The notes below the pieces were generated by a model, which was not told the origin of the DNA, searched no databases, and saw only the letters and a list, made by a program, of their open reading frames with translations. Shown here piece by piece: positions 63,757-64,000 of a DNA stretch of 64,000 bases (positions are counted from its first letter, which is position 1; every line of letters begins with the position of its first letter). The stretch is from Sphingomonas crusticola. GTDB lineage: Bacteria > Pseudomonadota > Alphaproteobacteria > Sphingomonadales > Sphingomonadaceae. The stretch covers positions 434,001 through 498,000 of the forward strand of contig NZ_QTJP01000001.1 of assembly GCF_003391115.1 (NCBI RefSeq), read 5' to 3'. The position numbers were made by a program, and so were the translations under genes.

Positions 63757-64000
63757 TTCCTCGGCGCGCGCGGCAGCAGCAGGCGGAACACGGTGCGCTC
63801 CGGGTTACCTTCACGTGCATATTCGACCATCCCGCCCTGATCCGCCACGAGCTTCTCGACGAGAGCCAGGCCGAGTCCGCGGCCGGAGCGTTTCGAGCTG
63901 ACGAACGGATCGAATAGATGCTCCGCGATTTCGGGGGGTGCGCCCGGACCATCGTCGATCACGCATACCTCGATCGGCAATTGCCGCCTGCCATCGCCGC
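63753..64000 (-). CDS. ntrB: Nitrogen sensor kinase NtrB (C-terminal fragment)
   Basis: Only the end of the gene is in the window, cut at base 64000. The visible residues are the last part of the HATPase domain: [29 protein letters not shown] (G1 and F boxes) and [18 protein letters not shown] (G2 box). The stop overlaps the ntrC ATG. NtrB phosphorylates or dephosphorylates NtrC in response to PII. Identity rests on the domain and its position before ntrC. Confidence 0.9.
   Translation of the reverse strand, partial: GDGRRQLPIEVCVIDDGPGAPPEIAEHLFDPFVSSKRSGRGLGLALVEKLVADQGGMVEYAREGNPERTVFRLLLPRAPRK

Overview
The window is ordinary high-GC chromosomal DNA from an alphaproteobacterium, most likely a sphingomonad (Sphingomonas or a close relative). 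The pointers are an nuoABCD block with typical alphaproteobacterial spacing, the ntrB-ntrC-ntrY-ntrX / hfq / hflX / mazG neighbourhood, a class I fructose-bisphosphate aldolase in a gap-pgk-fba operon, Entner-Doudoroff genes, a CycM-like membrane cytochrome c, a double-domain Hfq of the kind known from Zymomonas, and short palindromic interspersed repeats. The window is gene-dense: no gap exceeds 300 bases, many genes overlap by ATGA or GTGA, and seven tail-to-tail gene pairs overlap or abut. I saw no insertion sequence, prophage, integron or CRISPR array.

Layout. 1-2621: complex I genes nuoA-B-C-D (minus strand, nuoD cut by the window edge). 2748-4251: suhB-like phosphatase and efp, separated by a palindromic repeat. 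4343-6556: peptidoglycan genes (M23 peptidase, L,D-transpeptidase, divergent MepK-like peptidase). 6563-9812: small secreted protein, thiE, a SRPBCC/ArsR pair with duplicated upstream motifs, a DUF72 protein and a membrane protein. 9778-13381: glycolytic operon gap-MOSC-pgk-fba. 13550-15025: coiled-coil protein, zapA, 6S RNA, 5-formyl-THF cyclo-ligase, DUF2842. 14990-17344: S1/P1 nuclease, tRNA-Asp, AI-2E family permease. 17631-22347: SleB-type hydrolase and a four-gene MBOAT/SGNH O-acyltransfer cassette. 22430-24880: pheA, cytochrome c, trmB. 24911-36132: two divergent fatty-acid operons (DUF2147-fadL-fadD-merR and fadA-fadB-fadE-FMN oxidoreductase-tesB). 36112-44014: TonB-dependent receptor, CadC-like TPR regulator, secreted protein, LytTR regulator, two-component system with a PepSY gene. 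44098-49971: ABC-F ATPase, htpG, DUF2167 protein with a 32-residue partner, esterase. 50019-54736: amidase, edd-eda-mazG. 54726-64000: zntB, hflX, hfq, a glycosyltransferase, ntrX, ntrY, ntrC and the end of ntrB.

How the parts work together. The fatty-acid block covers uptake (FadL), activation (FadD), beta-oxidation (FadE, FadB, FadA) and thioester release (TesB), with a MerR regulator likely acting on the shared 182-base promoter region. Gap-Pgk-Fba and Edd-Eda together form most of a sugar route that splits 6-phosphogluconate. The ntr genes supply nitrogen and envelope/redox signalling next to the RNA chaperone Hfq.

The most notable observations are a palindromic repeat inserted in frame in edd, the covalent tandem Hfq, a repeat that supplies the ribosome binding site of suhB, a duplicated operator-like motif before the SRPBCC/ArsR pair, a 32-residue membrane peptide coupled to a DUF2167 gene, and a MazG reduced to its C-terminal domain.
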